A stretch of 44,612 nt of DNA from the NCBI GenBank assembly GCA_026391715.1, contig JAPLDO010000147.1, forward strand, positions 1 to 44,612, given 5' to 3'. This document shows, in pieces, positions 18,512 through 26,476 of this stretch; within the stretch, counting starts at the first letter, position 1, and each line of letters starts with the position of its first letter. This stretch comes from Bacteroidota bacterium (GTDB lineage: Bacteria; Bacteroidota; Bacteroidia; Bacteroidales; FEN-979). The translations under genes were made by a program, and so were the position numbers. A model generated the notes under the pieces. The model saw only the letters and a program-made list of their open reading frames with translations. It was not told the origin of the DNA and did no database searches.

Positions 18512-19495
18512 TTATTTTGTCTTTGCCGGAACTCCCTGCGGCGGATATCCCACGAAATAATTTTGTGACGCTTCAACGCCTTTCATTCCGCGGGTTCCGG
18601 CAACCACTGAGAAAATCAGCGCAGCCGACCAGGCGGCGAACACGAGAGTTAAATTATAAAACAACCAGTGGAATTTTTGTTTAACAGGAATTTTTTTCCG
18701 GGCAATCCGCACTACGATCTGCGGAACGGTTATCAAAGGATTTTTCGGAAATTTGATATAATCGTAAAATTTGTAATTCTGATAAAGGATGATGTAGGTT
18801 CGTTTGAAATAAAATTTGAACTGCTGATGATGGTAATGATAAACCGGCGCGCGGGAATCAAAAACTATGGCATAACCTAGCGATAACGCATCCTTTGCCC
18901 AGAGAGAATCTTCAGAAAACATCAACTTTTTAAACGGAATTTTTTCTTTCAGCGATTTGCGGTACATGGCATTCACATCATCCCAGTTGCAGTAATTATG
19001 TTGCTTTTTACCGGGAAGGCTTGTAAATTGTGAAGGATCTTTAAATTGTATCAACTCAGGTTTCGCCTCGCTTGCCGGGGCAAACCACTGCAACGGATTT
19101 TTATCTGAATCGGCGCGAACGATCTGCTGACCGCAAACTCCGGCAACTTCCGGATTATCGAAATGAACCAGCATAAGCTCAATCCAGTTATCTTTGGCGG
19201 GAGTTGCATCCTGTACCGTCATAAGAACAAAAGTTCCTTTTGATAGTTGAACGCCGAGATTCCGGGTTTCGCCGTGGTTAAACTCCTTTGGCGGAAGATG
19301 ATGAACGCGGACAGGATAGTTTTTCAGCAATTCAAGGGTTCCGTCGGTGGATCCCGAATCAATTACAATCACCTCTATCTTGTCTCTCAGAGTTTGGCGA
19401 AAGACGCCATCGAGACATGATTGCAGGGTGTCAATCCCGTTTTTAACAGGAATGATAACCGAAATGAGGGGATTATTCTCCGGGGCTGTTTCCAT
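18512..19495 (-). CDS. Family 2 glycosyltransferase, rhamnosyltransferase-like, with C-terminal membrane span
   Basis: 327 residues. The GT-A core is LISVIIPVKNGIDTL, VIDSGSTDGTLE and HGETRNLGVQLSKG. The metal-site motif is TVQDA (93-97), the QDA form seen in many deoxysugar (rhamnosyl-type) GT2 enzymes rather than DADD. CNWDDVNAMYRKS and FSEDSLWAKDALSLG fit the acceptor and catalytic-base regions. A hydrophobic stretch at about 276-300 should tether the C-terminus to the inner membrane. Its start overlaps the upstream GT2 gene by 23 bp. The rhamnose assignment is an inference from the motif; no dTDP-rhamnose genes are in the window. Confidence 0.87.
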   Translation of the reverse strand: METAPENNPLISVIIPVKNGIDTLQSCLDGVFRQTLRDKIEVIVIDSGSTDGTLELLKNYPVRVHHLPPKEFNHGETRNLGVQLSKGTFVLMTVQDATPAKDNWIELMLVHFDNPEVAGVCGQQIVRADSDKNPLQWFAPASEAKPELIQFKDPSQFTSLPGKKQHNYCNWDDVNAMYRKSLKEKIPFKKLMFSEDSLWAKDALSLGYAIVFDSRAPVYHYHHQQFKFYFKRTYIILYQNYKFYDYIKFPKNPLITVPQIVVRIARKKIPVKQKFHWLFYNLTLVFAAWSAALIFSVVAGTRGMKGVEASQNYFVGYPPQGVPAKTK

Positions 19496-20519
19496 TTACT
19501 GGGATATTAATAAGTATATGTTTGCCAATGTTCGAGTCCTGACGATATTTTTGGGTTATTCGCTTGATTTGTGCATCGAATGCCGATATCCGGTTTAACC
19601 GCAGAAAATAGAAAAGCTGGATTAGCAGGAGTTTCAAGGCAACCGCGATGGAAAAAATCTGGTGTTTGAGACCAAACCGGATTACCGACAGGCAAATACC
19701 GGCGTTGAGCGCCTTTGCCGCTCCAATGGCAATGTTTCCGCCCAGCAGCGCGAGATCGTCATTTATTTCCGAAGTCATGCGCGGAATCAGCGAAGTTGTA
19801 TGGCGGGTAAAAATCTCTTTGCGGCTAATCAGTTTGGCAGGCGAACTAATCTCTCCCTGACTTATGCTTTGAGTAGCATGTTGCCGGTATAAAACATCGG
19901 GTGGCAGCGAATAGAATTTATTTCCCTTCAAACCGGCGATGAGGGCTTTGAGGTGAAAGTCAACATCCTGCCAGCAGGCGACTCCTTCGGTAAAACCGCC
20001 AATCTTTTCAACGGCTTTTTTTCGCCATAAGGGGCCGGAAGTTTGCCACGGCGCGTCAAGAATCAGGAACCGGTGAAGGTCGGATTTTCCATTGTCAATA
20101 TTCCACAAAACATTAGTATTTTGGGGATCTTCGCGAAAAATTAGCATTGGAAAAATCCAGAAATCAAATTCGGGATTTTTTGCAATGATTTCAGCCCGCT
20201 GAGAAAGCGCGAAAGGCTTGAGCAAATCATCGGAATCGAGAAAAATAAGGAAGTCGCCTTTGGAATGGCGGATTCCGATATTCCGGCAAACAGGCGCTCC
20301 AGCCGGCTGCCGGTCTCTTTTATAAAACCTGATGCGTGAATCTTTTTGTGAATACCGGTTGGCGACTAGTTCGCTGCTGTCAGTGGATCCGTCATCCACC
20401 ACAATTGCCTCCCAGTTCTGATAATCCTGTTGCAACAGCGATTCAAGGGTTTCCTGTAATAAATTCCCGCGGTTGTAATTCGGTATAATTACTGATATGT
20501 AGGGAGCGTTGGGATTCAT
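19473..20519 (-). CDS. Family 2 glycosyltransferase
   Basis: 348 residues. PYISVIIPNYNRGNLLQET starts the GT-A core, with VVDDGSTDSSE (about 40-50) and the metal-binding DSDD at 95-98. APVCRNIGIRHSKGDFLIFL is a strongly conserved GT2 segment, and GGFTEGVACWQDVDFHLKAL supplies the acceptor/base region. A hydrophobic C-terminal stretch (IAVALKLLLIQLFYFLRL) may associate with the membrane. The stop lies within the start of the downstream GT2 gene (23-bp overlap), so the two are probably translationally coupled. Confidence 0.9.
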   Translation of the reverse strand: MNPNAPYISVIIPNYNRGNLLQETLESLLQQDYQNWEAIVVDDGSTDSSELVANRYSQKDSRIRFYKRDRQPAGAPVCRNIGIRHSKGDFLIFLDSDDLLKPFALSQRAEIIAKNPEFDFWIFPMLIFREDPQNTNVLWNIDNGKSDLHRFLILDAPWQTSGPLWRKKAVEKIGGFTEGVACWQDVDFHLKALIAGLKGNKFYSLPPDVLYRQHATQSISQGEISSPAKLISRKEIFTRHTTSLIPRMTSEINDDLALLGGNIAIGAAKALNAGICLSVIRFGLKHQIFSIAVALKLLLIQLFYFLRLNRISAFDAQIKRITQKYRQDSNIGKHILINIPVNGNSPGE

Positions 20520-20538
20520 CTGGTTTTTGTTGATGAAA

Positions 20539-21567
20539 TTAATCGCTTTTGCCCCGAAATACTGATTTCAAAGCTACGCCGGATTTAATAACTCTGTCTC
20601 CAAAAAACGGGAAAAGTAATAATTTCCATGTGCGTCTGTCTTTCCAGCCATCGCGAATAATTTCACCGCCTATCTTTTTTATCTGAGACCAGTCTTTTGC
20701 ATTCAGCGTCAACCTGTAAATGTATCCGAGATCTTCACGGAAATATCTGCCTCCGGATGGGCGGTCAATTTGTTTTGCCTGAACGGGAGGAGGAGGAGGA
20801 GCAACAGGTTCGCCACGCATGATGGGGTCGGAGCCGGTTTTACGCCGTTGTTCCGAATATTCATAAAGAAGTTTCCTGAAATGCTTGATTTTTCCGGCAT
20901 GTACCTGCGTTGCCGAATGACCGTGCAGCCTTACGAAATAGTTACACTGGTTCAAAACGGCAATCTTGTATTTTTCCACCATTCGCATCCACAAATCGTT
21001 ATCTTCCGAAACAATAAATTCCGTACGATATCCGCCAAGTTCAATCACCTCTTTACGCTTGTAACAAACGGTGGCATGAATCACCGGACTGGAATTGTCG
21101 GGCTGGAAATCGTCAATTGATAAATCCTGAAAAGGTTGATTTTGAAAATACCTGTTATTCGGCATCCGAAATTTCCAGGCAATTTTTCCGCTGGCGGTCA
21201 TAAAAGCAACCTGATTGCTTACCATTATGTAATCGGGATGGGATTCGAGAAAATCAATCTGAATCCTTATAGCGTCTGAAGTTGAAGTATCGTCGGCGTC
21301 ATGCCGCCTTACATATTTTCCCCGCGCCACGGCAAGTCCATTGTTCAGAGATCTTGCAACTCCCTGGTTTTTCTGATTGATGGCAACAATCCGCGGATCG
21401 CGGTACGCCTCAATTATCTTCTGGGTATCATCGGTTGAACCGTCATTGACAATAATGAGTTCAAAATCCCTGAATGTCTGGGACAAGACACTGTCAATAG
21501 CCGGCTTCAGAAATTCCCTGCCATTATAAACCGGCATCAGAACGCTCAACAACGGTTGCTGCTCCAT
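20539..21567 (-). CDS. Family 2 glycosyltransferase with a polyproline stretch
   Basis: 342 residues. The core is LLSVLMPVYNGREFLKPAI, IVNDGSTDDTQKII and HDADD (89-93), followed by ATVCYKRKEVIELGGYR and VSEDNDLWMRM, the usual GT2 acceptor and base motifs. Residues 257-261 are five consecutive prolines (20785-20799) in a linker between the catalytic domain and a C-terminal helical region. Runs of proline usually need elongation factor P for smooth translation, so expression may depend on it. It is 9 bp downstream of the ABC ATPase gene and 19 bp upstream of the next GT2 gene. Confidence 0.9.
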   Translation of the reverse strand: MEQQPLLSVLMPVYNGREFLKPAIDSVLSQTFRDFELIIVNDGSTDDTQKIIEAYRDPRIVAINQKNQGVARSLNNGLAVARGKYVRRHDADDTSTSDAIRIQIDFLESHPDYIMVSNQVAFMTASGKIAWKFRMPNNRYFQNQPFQDLSIDDFQPDNSSPVIHATVCYKRKEVIELGGYRTEFIVSEDNDLWMRMVEKYKIAVLNQCNYFVRLHGHSATQVHAGKIKHFRKLLYEYSEQRRKTGSDPIMRGEPVAPPPPPVQAKQIDRPSGGRYFREDLGYIYRLTLNAKDWSQIKKIGGEIIRDGWKDRRTWKLLLFPFFGDRVIKSGVALKSVFRGKSD

Positions 21568-21576
21568 ATTGTTTTG

Positions 21577-22833
21577 TTATTTAAAACTCCAAGATGATTG
21601 AAGAACTGTTTTTGATCTTTTGTCGAAAGGAAATGGTCGTCTGATGAAGGTATCGCCCTGCTTAATGGTAAACCGTATGCAGTTTTCGATGTAATCGAAG
21701 GTGCCATAAGAGTTGCCAAGCCATAATGAAATGTAGTAAGTTCCCGGTGAAAAACAGATATTTTTAACCATCACCGAAACGCTTTTGATATTTCCTTTTG
21801 TAATGTCCCGGATTTCAAAACCATCGTCGGCATTGGTAACGTGTCCGATAAATTCGTTGGAGTCATTTCTGATATCGAGGGTCATGTCGCAAAGATCCAT
21901 CTGTTCATGGCTCTTGAAATTGGCAGTGATTAGAAAATTGTCTCCGAGAAAAACTTCATCAATGACTTTGCCGTTTAACCCGGTCATTTTGTATTCGAGA
22001 AATTCCATGACCCGCGTGCCGCTTCTGCGCAGATCGTTCTCATCCACCGACATTTGCTTATAGGCGGAGGTTATATCATGCACTTTCCCTTCCATATTCA
22101 ACATACCGTTTTGCATCAAAACGCCTTTGGTGCAAAGTTGTTCAACGGCGGTAAGGTTATGACTTACGAATAGCACGGTTCGCCCGCTGCGTGAAACCGA
22201 CTGCATTTTTCCAATTGCCTTCTTTTGAAATTCAGCGTCGCCAACGGCAAGCACCTCATCCACAATCAGGATTTCCGGTTCGAGATGAGCGGCAACGGCA
22301 AAAGCGAGGCGCACATACATGCCCGAAGAATAGCGTTTTACCGGTGTGTCAACATATTTTTTAACGCCCGAAAACTCTACGATTTCATCGAATTTGGAAC
22401 TTATCTCCTTTTTGGTCATTCCGAGGATGGCGCCATTGAGATAAATATTTTCTTTACCGGTAAGTTCGGGGTGAAAGCCGGTTCCAACTTCGAGTAAACT
22501 GGCAATTCGCCCTTTAATTTTAATTTCCCCCGTGGAAGGAGAAGTAACCCGCGACATAAGTTTCAGAAGGGTTGATTTTCCGGCGCCGTTTTTTCCAACG
22601 ATTCCGAGTACCTCGCCGTCGCAGATTTCGAGGTTGATGTCCTGCAAAGCCCACACATAGCGGCCATCCACGGTATCAAGCCGGTTCGACACCCCAACTT
22701 TCATCGTCGGGTCATCCTTTCCAAGCGCTTTTGCAAAAAAGCGGTTCAGATCATGACTTAAAGTTCCGGTTCCTACATTTCCCAGCCTGTATTGCTTGGA
22801 TACGTTTTCGAGTTTTATAACAACATGCGGCAT
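21577..22833 (-). CDS. wzt: Polysaccharide ABC exporter ATP-binding subunit with C-terminal cargo-binding domain (Wzt)
   Basis: 418 residues. The ATPase domain has Walker A GIVGKNGAGKST (77-88), signature YSSGMYVRLAF (168-178) and Walker B ILIVDEVLAVGDAEF (188-202), plus the RIASLLEVGTGFHPELTGKE segment typical of the Wzt/TagH/KpsT branch. About 150 extra residues after position 260 form a beta-rich Wzt C-terminal domain (MEFLEYKMTGLNGK to FTIKQGD). In O-antigen exporters this domain recognises the modified non-reducing chain end. It pairs with the Wzm permease encoded 47 bp upstream, and export should follow completion of the chain in the cytoplasm. Confidence 0.95.
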   Translation of the reverse strand: MPHVVIKLENVSKQYRLGNVGTGTLSHDLNRFFAKALGKDDPTMKVGVSNRLDTVDGRYVWALQDINLEICDGEVLGIVGKNGAGKSTLLKLMSRVTSPSTGEIKIKGRIASLLEVGTGFHPELTGKENIYLNGAILGMTKKEISSKFDEIVEFSGVKKYVDTPVKRYSSGMYVRLAFAVAAHLEPEILIVDEVLAVGDAEFQKKAIGKMQSVSRSGRTVLFVSHNLTAVEQLCTKGVLMQNGMLNMEGKVHDITSAYKQMSVDENDLRRSGTRVMEFLEYKMTGLNGKVIDEVFLGDNFLITANFKSHEQMDLCDMTLDIRNDSNEFIGHVTNADDGFEIRDITKGNIKSVSVMVKNICFSPGTYYISLWLGNSYGTFDYIENCIRFTIKQGDTFIRRPFPFDKRSKTVLQSSWSFK

Positions 22834-22880
22834 TTTGAAAAGTTTTCGCTTAATGAAATAGTAAATTTACCTGTAAATCG

Positions 22881-23759
22881 TTAAACAGTGTCCATGAAGG
22901 TCTTCTCAACTTTGTTGAAGATGATGATTCCCACGGCAAGAAGGACAATGGTAAAACAAAAGCTATAGAGAAGGTGAAAGTAGTTAATCTGTCCGACGCC
23001 GAGCAAAGCAGTTTTAAAAGTTTCCACCACCGGGGTCATGGGATTGGCAAGAACGTAAAGCCGGTATTTTTCGGGAATTTCCGACAAAGGATAAATAATT
23101 GGCGTGGCGTACATCCACAGGCTAACCCCAAAGGAGACAAGATGAGTAAGGTCGCGGTATTTGGTGGTAAGCGAGGAGATAATGATTCCGAAACCAAGAC
23201 CAAGTCCCGCCATCAGAAGAACAAGAAACGGAATCCATAAAACAAGAATATTCGGGCTGACGTCTGATCCTCTTATCATAAAATAGGCAAGAAAAAAGCA
23301 AAGAAATACGAACTGGATTACAAAGCTCACCAGGTTTGAAATCACAACTGAAATAGGAAGCGCGAGTCTTGGAAAATAGACCTTTCCAAAAATTGAGGCA
23401 TTTTTGATGAACGTTTGTGAAGTGTCGTTCAGGCAGGTTGAGAAATAGGTCCAACCAACAATACCAGCCATATAGAACAGCATTTTCGGGATTCCGTTGG
23501 TGGGGATTCCGGCGATGTTTCCGAAAATGATGGTAAACATGATGGTTGTAAGCAATGGTTGGATAATAAACCAAAGCGGACCCAAAATAGTTTGTTTGAA
23601 TTTGGAGACAAAATCGCGTTTCACGAACAGCATGATAAGGTCGCGGTACTGCCACAGTTCATGCAGGTTTACATCCAGCAGATTACGTTTGGGGCGAAGG
23701 ATCATTGTCCATTCGTCGGGGAGGATATTTGGAGAGAAGTCGCTATTTGGTGTATTCAT
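22881..23759 (-). CDS. wzm: Polysaccharide ABC exporter permease (Wzm)
   Basis: 292 residues with six predicted membrane spans, ABC-2 type. LHELWQYRDLIMLFVKRDF followed by KFKQTILGPLWFIIQPL is the family's amphipathic N-terminal signature, and SLWMYATPIIYPLSEIPEK and NPMTPVVETFKTALLG are the conserved late-span motifs. It forms the inner-membrane channel of the Wzm-Wzt exporter. An upstream in-frame ATG at 23831 adds 24 residues of low-complexity sequence; 23759 is preferred because the family N-terminus fits it. It is separated from the wzc-type gene by 338 bp of repeats, so it may also have its own promoter there, though none was recognised. Confidence 0.93.
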   Translation of the reverse strand: MNTPNSDFSPNILPDEWTMILRPKRNLLDVNLHELWQYRDLIMLFVKRDFVSKFKQTILGPLWFIIQPLLTTIMFTIIFGNIAGIPTNGIPKMLFYMAGIVGWTYFSTCLNDTSQTFIKNASIFGKVYFPRLALPISVVISNLVSFVIQFVFLCFFLAYFMIRGSDVSPNILVLWIPFLVLLMAGLGLGFGIIISSLTTKYRDLTHLVSFGVSLWMYATPIIYPLSEIPEKYRLYVLANPMTPVVETFKTALLGVGQINYFHLLYSFCFTIVLLAVGIIIFNKVEKTFMDTV

Positions 23760-23833
23760 AATTTTCAAATTATTCAACCGCTTAGGGGCTGGGTTTTTAG
23801 GTTCTTTATTATTTAATTCGCTTCTTTGCAATT

Positions 23834-24069
23834 TTGGCTAAAGCCAATGTGAGTTGTTGTCATTCGATCCAATAGCTAAAGCTATTGGCAATTCAAGATA
23901 TAGCTGGCATGCATTGCCAGCTTTGAATTGCCTCCGGCTTTTGAATTGCCTCCGGCTTTTGAATTGCCTCCAGCTTTTGAATTGCCTCCAGCTTTTGAAT
24001 TGCCAGCTTGAATTGCCTCCAGCTTTAGCTGGAGGATCAAAAATGCCAGCTACAATCAAGGCTTTAGCC
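23834..24069. repeat. Cluster of REP-like palindromes
   Basis: This region lies between the wzc-type and wzm genes. It holds five hairpins: TTGGCT-AA-AGCCAA (23834-23847), CCAATAGCT-AA-AGCTATTGG (23869-23888), AGCTGGCA-tgcat-TGCCAGCT (23902-23922), CCTCCAGCT-TT-AGCTGGAGG (24016-24035) and GGCT-TT-AGCC (24060-24069). Four share an AGC(T)-centred two-base loop while outer arms differ but stay complementary. GCAATTC or GAATTGC flanks several of them. The 338-bp gap holds no credible gene. Confidence 0.75.
23923..24025. repeat. 18-bp direct tandem repeat, about six units
   Basis: The unit TTGAATTGCCTCCRGCTT repeats at 23923, 23941, 23959 and 23977 with only an A/G change (two G units, then two A units). 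A shortened 15-base unit follows at 23995-24009, and a last full unit at 24008-24025 runs into a hairpin whose left arm is the unit's own CCTCCAGCT. There are no spacers, so it is not a CRISPR array. The reading frame through it gives a monotonous KSRRQF/KSWRQF peptide and is not considered a gene. Confidence 0.8.
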
Positions 24070-24097
24070 GAAATTTTTATACCCATATTATTTTTTC

Positions 24098-26470
24098 CTA
24101 AAACTTCCTGATAACTTCAATTACAGCCTTTCTCGCCACAACAAAGAGCCTGGCAATAAAATACCGCCGCCGGTGTTCTTCACTCTTAAAATCAATGTCG
24201 TGAATCTTAATATTTTGTTTCACATCGGTTAGGACAATAAACAACCGCTTCATTTTATTTTCAACGGCGTCGCCGATGGACTTGATAAATTGTTTCTTTG
24301 TTGAATGGTTGTACCGAACAACAAACAGCGTGACGTCGGAAAAACGGTTGAGCAGAAAGGCGTCGCCGACGAAACCGATGGAAGGGGTGTCCATAATAAT
24401 AAATTCATACCTTTTGCGCAGTTCGGTAAACAGTCGCCGGGTCTTCTCCGATTCTATCAATTCATCGGGGTTTGGAGGAATTGGACCGGAAAGCAGAATA
24501 TCCAGATTTTTCGTAAAGGTTCGTTGAATGACCTCATCCACGGAAATATCATTGATTAAATAGTTGGTAACGCCATCATTTCTGTTGAGGTTGAACGCTT
24601 CGGCAATCTTGGGGCGTTGCAGGTCAAAACCAAGCAACAAGGTGCGTTTTCCGGCAAGCGCGTAGATTGACGCCAGATTGATTGCCACAAAAGTTTTCCC
24701 ATCTTCAATGATTGCGGAGGTTACCATAATTACCTGTTCGCCCTTCTGTGGATCCAGGTTAATCTTGATTTTAATAATTCTCAGTATTTCCGTGAAGAAG
24801 GAATTTATATGGAGTAGTACTTTGCCGGTTCGTTTGTCGGTATTTCTGATAAGAGTTCCAATTACCGGAACATCTGTTATTGCCTCAATGTCATCCTGCG
24901 ACATAATTCTGTTGTTCAAAAGCACAACCACAAACAGGAAAACCGCAGGCAGGAGCAGCGCCCAGATAAAAGCATTTACAAAAGCCGTTGTGGGGCTGGC
25001 AGAAACGATAGTAATTCCAGTGTCGCCGGCATAGTCCACGATTTCATGGTCGGGCGTGTTGGCTGCCCGTTGAATTTCGACCTCCGATTTTCGCCTCAGC
25101 AGAAAATCATACAAAGTATTGAACACATTGTATTTTCTTTCAATTTCGAGGTATTCCCGTTCAATGCCGGGAAGTGTGGAAAATTCGGCGTCCTTGTCCT
25201 TCAACCGCTTGTCAATATCATCAATTTTTATCTTTGTGGTTTGGATAATGCTGCGCATATTTTCAAGCAGTGCGGTTTTCATGTTAACCATTTGTTCCTC
25301 CAGCGTCTGGATATATGGATTCTGACGTGAAGAATTGGCGATCAGGTCTTCTTTTTCAAGGCTTACCGTAGAAAGTTTTAAAATAAGGTCGGAAAAAAGC
25401 GGCAGGCTTAGCCCAACCGTTGAAGGCATCATTACGTCCTCGAAAGACTTATGTGTCTGGATGTAATCCAAAAGGTATTCATAGTATTTGAGATCGGCAA
25501 GAAAATTGGCGCGGTTTTTCGACTCGGTGTTCATGTCGCTGAGTAAGGCGGTTGACTTGGTAGAAAGCTGCATGAATTTGTTGGTCTTTCTGAACTCTTC
25601 AAGACGTTGCTCTGCCGAGTCAAGATCTTTTCCCATCTGAAGCAATTGACTGTTGATAAATTCAATGGTGCTGGTGAGGATCCTGTTTTTCTTTTCCAGG
25701 TTGGTCGTTAAAAAAATCCGGGTTAACTCATTGAGATAGTCCTTTTCCTTTTCCTTGCTCGGACCTGAAGAAGATATAACTATTACCGACGTTCCATTGT
25801 CGGAAGTAATATTTGTTTTTTTGCGGTATTGGCTGGTAAGTTGGTTAAGGTCATTGATCAAAAAACCATAAACCTGCCCGAAGTAATCCTGAGGCTGGAT
25901 ACTATCTTTAAGCTGAATGGAAAAGGAAAAACCATTGCCCTCAATTTGTTCGTTGAACCGGTAGGCTTTGGGATCTTTAAAGGACGCCACATTTTCAGCC
26001 CATATCTGAAACTTGTCATTTGCCACAAACTTCAGGTCAAACCGTTGTGACTTCAACTGCTTGTGTTTCTCGTCAAACCTGACAAAAAAAGGCGACTGTT
26101 TGTAAATTTCCTCCCAGGTATATTTGCCCATGGCGTAATAGGAGATATTGAAATCAAGATGTTCAATAATCAGTTTGACCTGCGAAAAACTTTTCAGAAT
26201 TGCTATCTGGTTATCTATCAGTTTTGAATTTAAAAAAAGCGGGTCGGCGGAAAAGGAGCCGCGCTGGTCGAGTACCGATTTATTGCTTTTATCTTCAATA
26301 AGCACCGAAGTGGAGAGACTGTAGATTGGGACGACATATCTGTTCTGTATCATCGCGAACAGATAGGCTATAATTAAAGCGATGGCGAACAGGTACCAGT
26401 TTTTCAGGTATTTATTCAATACCCTTTTGAAATCAATTCCGCCCTTAAAACCCGGACCTGGTTTCCCCAC
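24098..26470 (-). CDS. Polysaccharide co-polymerase with BY-kinase-like domain (Wzc type), lacking a tyrosine tail
   Basis: 790 residues. A Wzz-type N-terminal part has a first membrane span at about 22-44 (WYLFAIALIIAYLFAMI), a long periplasmic coiled-coil region, and a second span near 500-525 (AFIWALLLPAVFLFVVV). The cytoplasmic domain (about 560-770) resembles CpsD/Wzc P-loop kinases: VIMVTSAIIEDGKTF is the Walker A region (G591-K592-T593), LLLGFDLQRPKIAEAF is Walker A', and FIIMDTPSIGFVGDAFLL is Walker B. Walker A lacks the usual PGEGKS glycines, and the C-terminus (HRRRYFIARLFVVARK) has one Tyr instead of the Tyr-rich cluster used for autophosphorylation. It is probably a length or export regulator with weak or no tyrosine-kinase activity. 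The stop-to-start gap to the wza-type gene is 6 bp. Confidence 0.88.
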   Translation of the reverse strand: MGKPGPGFKGGIDFKRVLNKYLKNWYLFAIALIIAYLFAMIQNRYVVPIYSLSTSVLIEDKSNKSVLDQRGSFSADPLFLNSKLIDNQIAILKSFSQVKLIIEHLDFNISYYAMGKYTWEEIYKQSPFFVRFDEKHKQLKSQRFDLKFVANDKFQIWAENVASFKDPKAYRFNEQIEGNGFSFSIQLKDSIQPQDYFGQVYGFLINDLNQLTSQYRKKTNITSDNGTSVIVISSSGPSKEKEKDYLNELTRIFLTTNLEKKNRILTSTIEFINSQLLQMGKDLDSAEQRLEEFRKTNKFMQLSTKSTALLSDMNTESKNRANFLADLKYYEYLLDYIQTHKSFEDVMMPSTVGLSLPLFSDLILKLSTVSLEKEDLIANSSRQNPYIQTLEEQMVNMKTALLENMRSIIQTTKIKIDDIDKRLKDKDAEFSTLPGIEREYLEIERKYNVFNTLYDFLLRRKSEVEIQRAANTPDHEIVDYAGDTGITIVSASPTTAFVNAFIWALLLPAVFLFVVVLLNNRIMSQDDIEAITDVPVIGTLIRNTDKRTGKVLLHINSFFTEILRIIKIKINLDPQKGEQVIMVTSAIIEDGKTFVAINLASIYALAGKRTLLLGFDLQRPKIAEAFNLNRNDGVTNYLINDISVDEVIQRTFTKNLDILLSGPIPPNPDELIESEKTRRLFTELRKRYEFIIMDTPSIGFVGDAFLLNRFSDVTLFVVRYNHSTKKQFIKSIGDAVENKMKRLFIVLTDVKQNIKIHDIDFKSEEHRRRYFIARLFVVARKAVIEVIRKF

Positions 26471-26476
26471 AGTTTT

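Noticed and set aside
23122-23655. 177-codon minus-strand frame inside wzm
   Set aside because: It is an out-of-frame overlap with a well-supported ABC permease, and the peptide is rich in Cys/His/Arg without family features.
23923-24025. Possible CRISPR array
   Set aside because: Units are adjacent with no spacers, the unit is only 18 bp and no cas genes are present.
23838-24086. Minus-strand open frame of 82 codons across the tandem repeat
   Set aside because: It is produced by an 18-bp repeat (a multiple of three) and gives only a repeated KSRRQF/KSWRQF peptide, with no recognisable domain or ribosome site.
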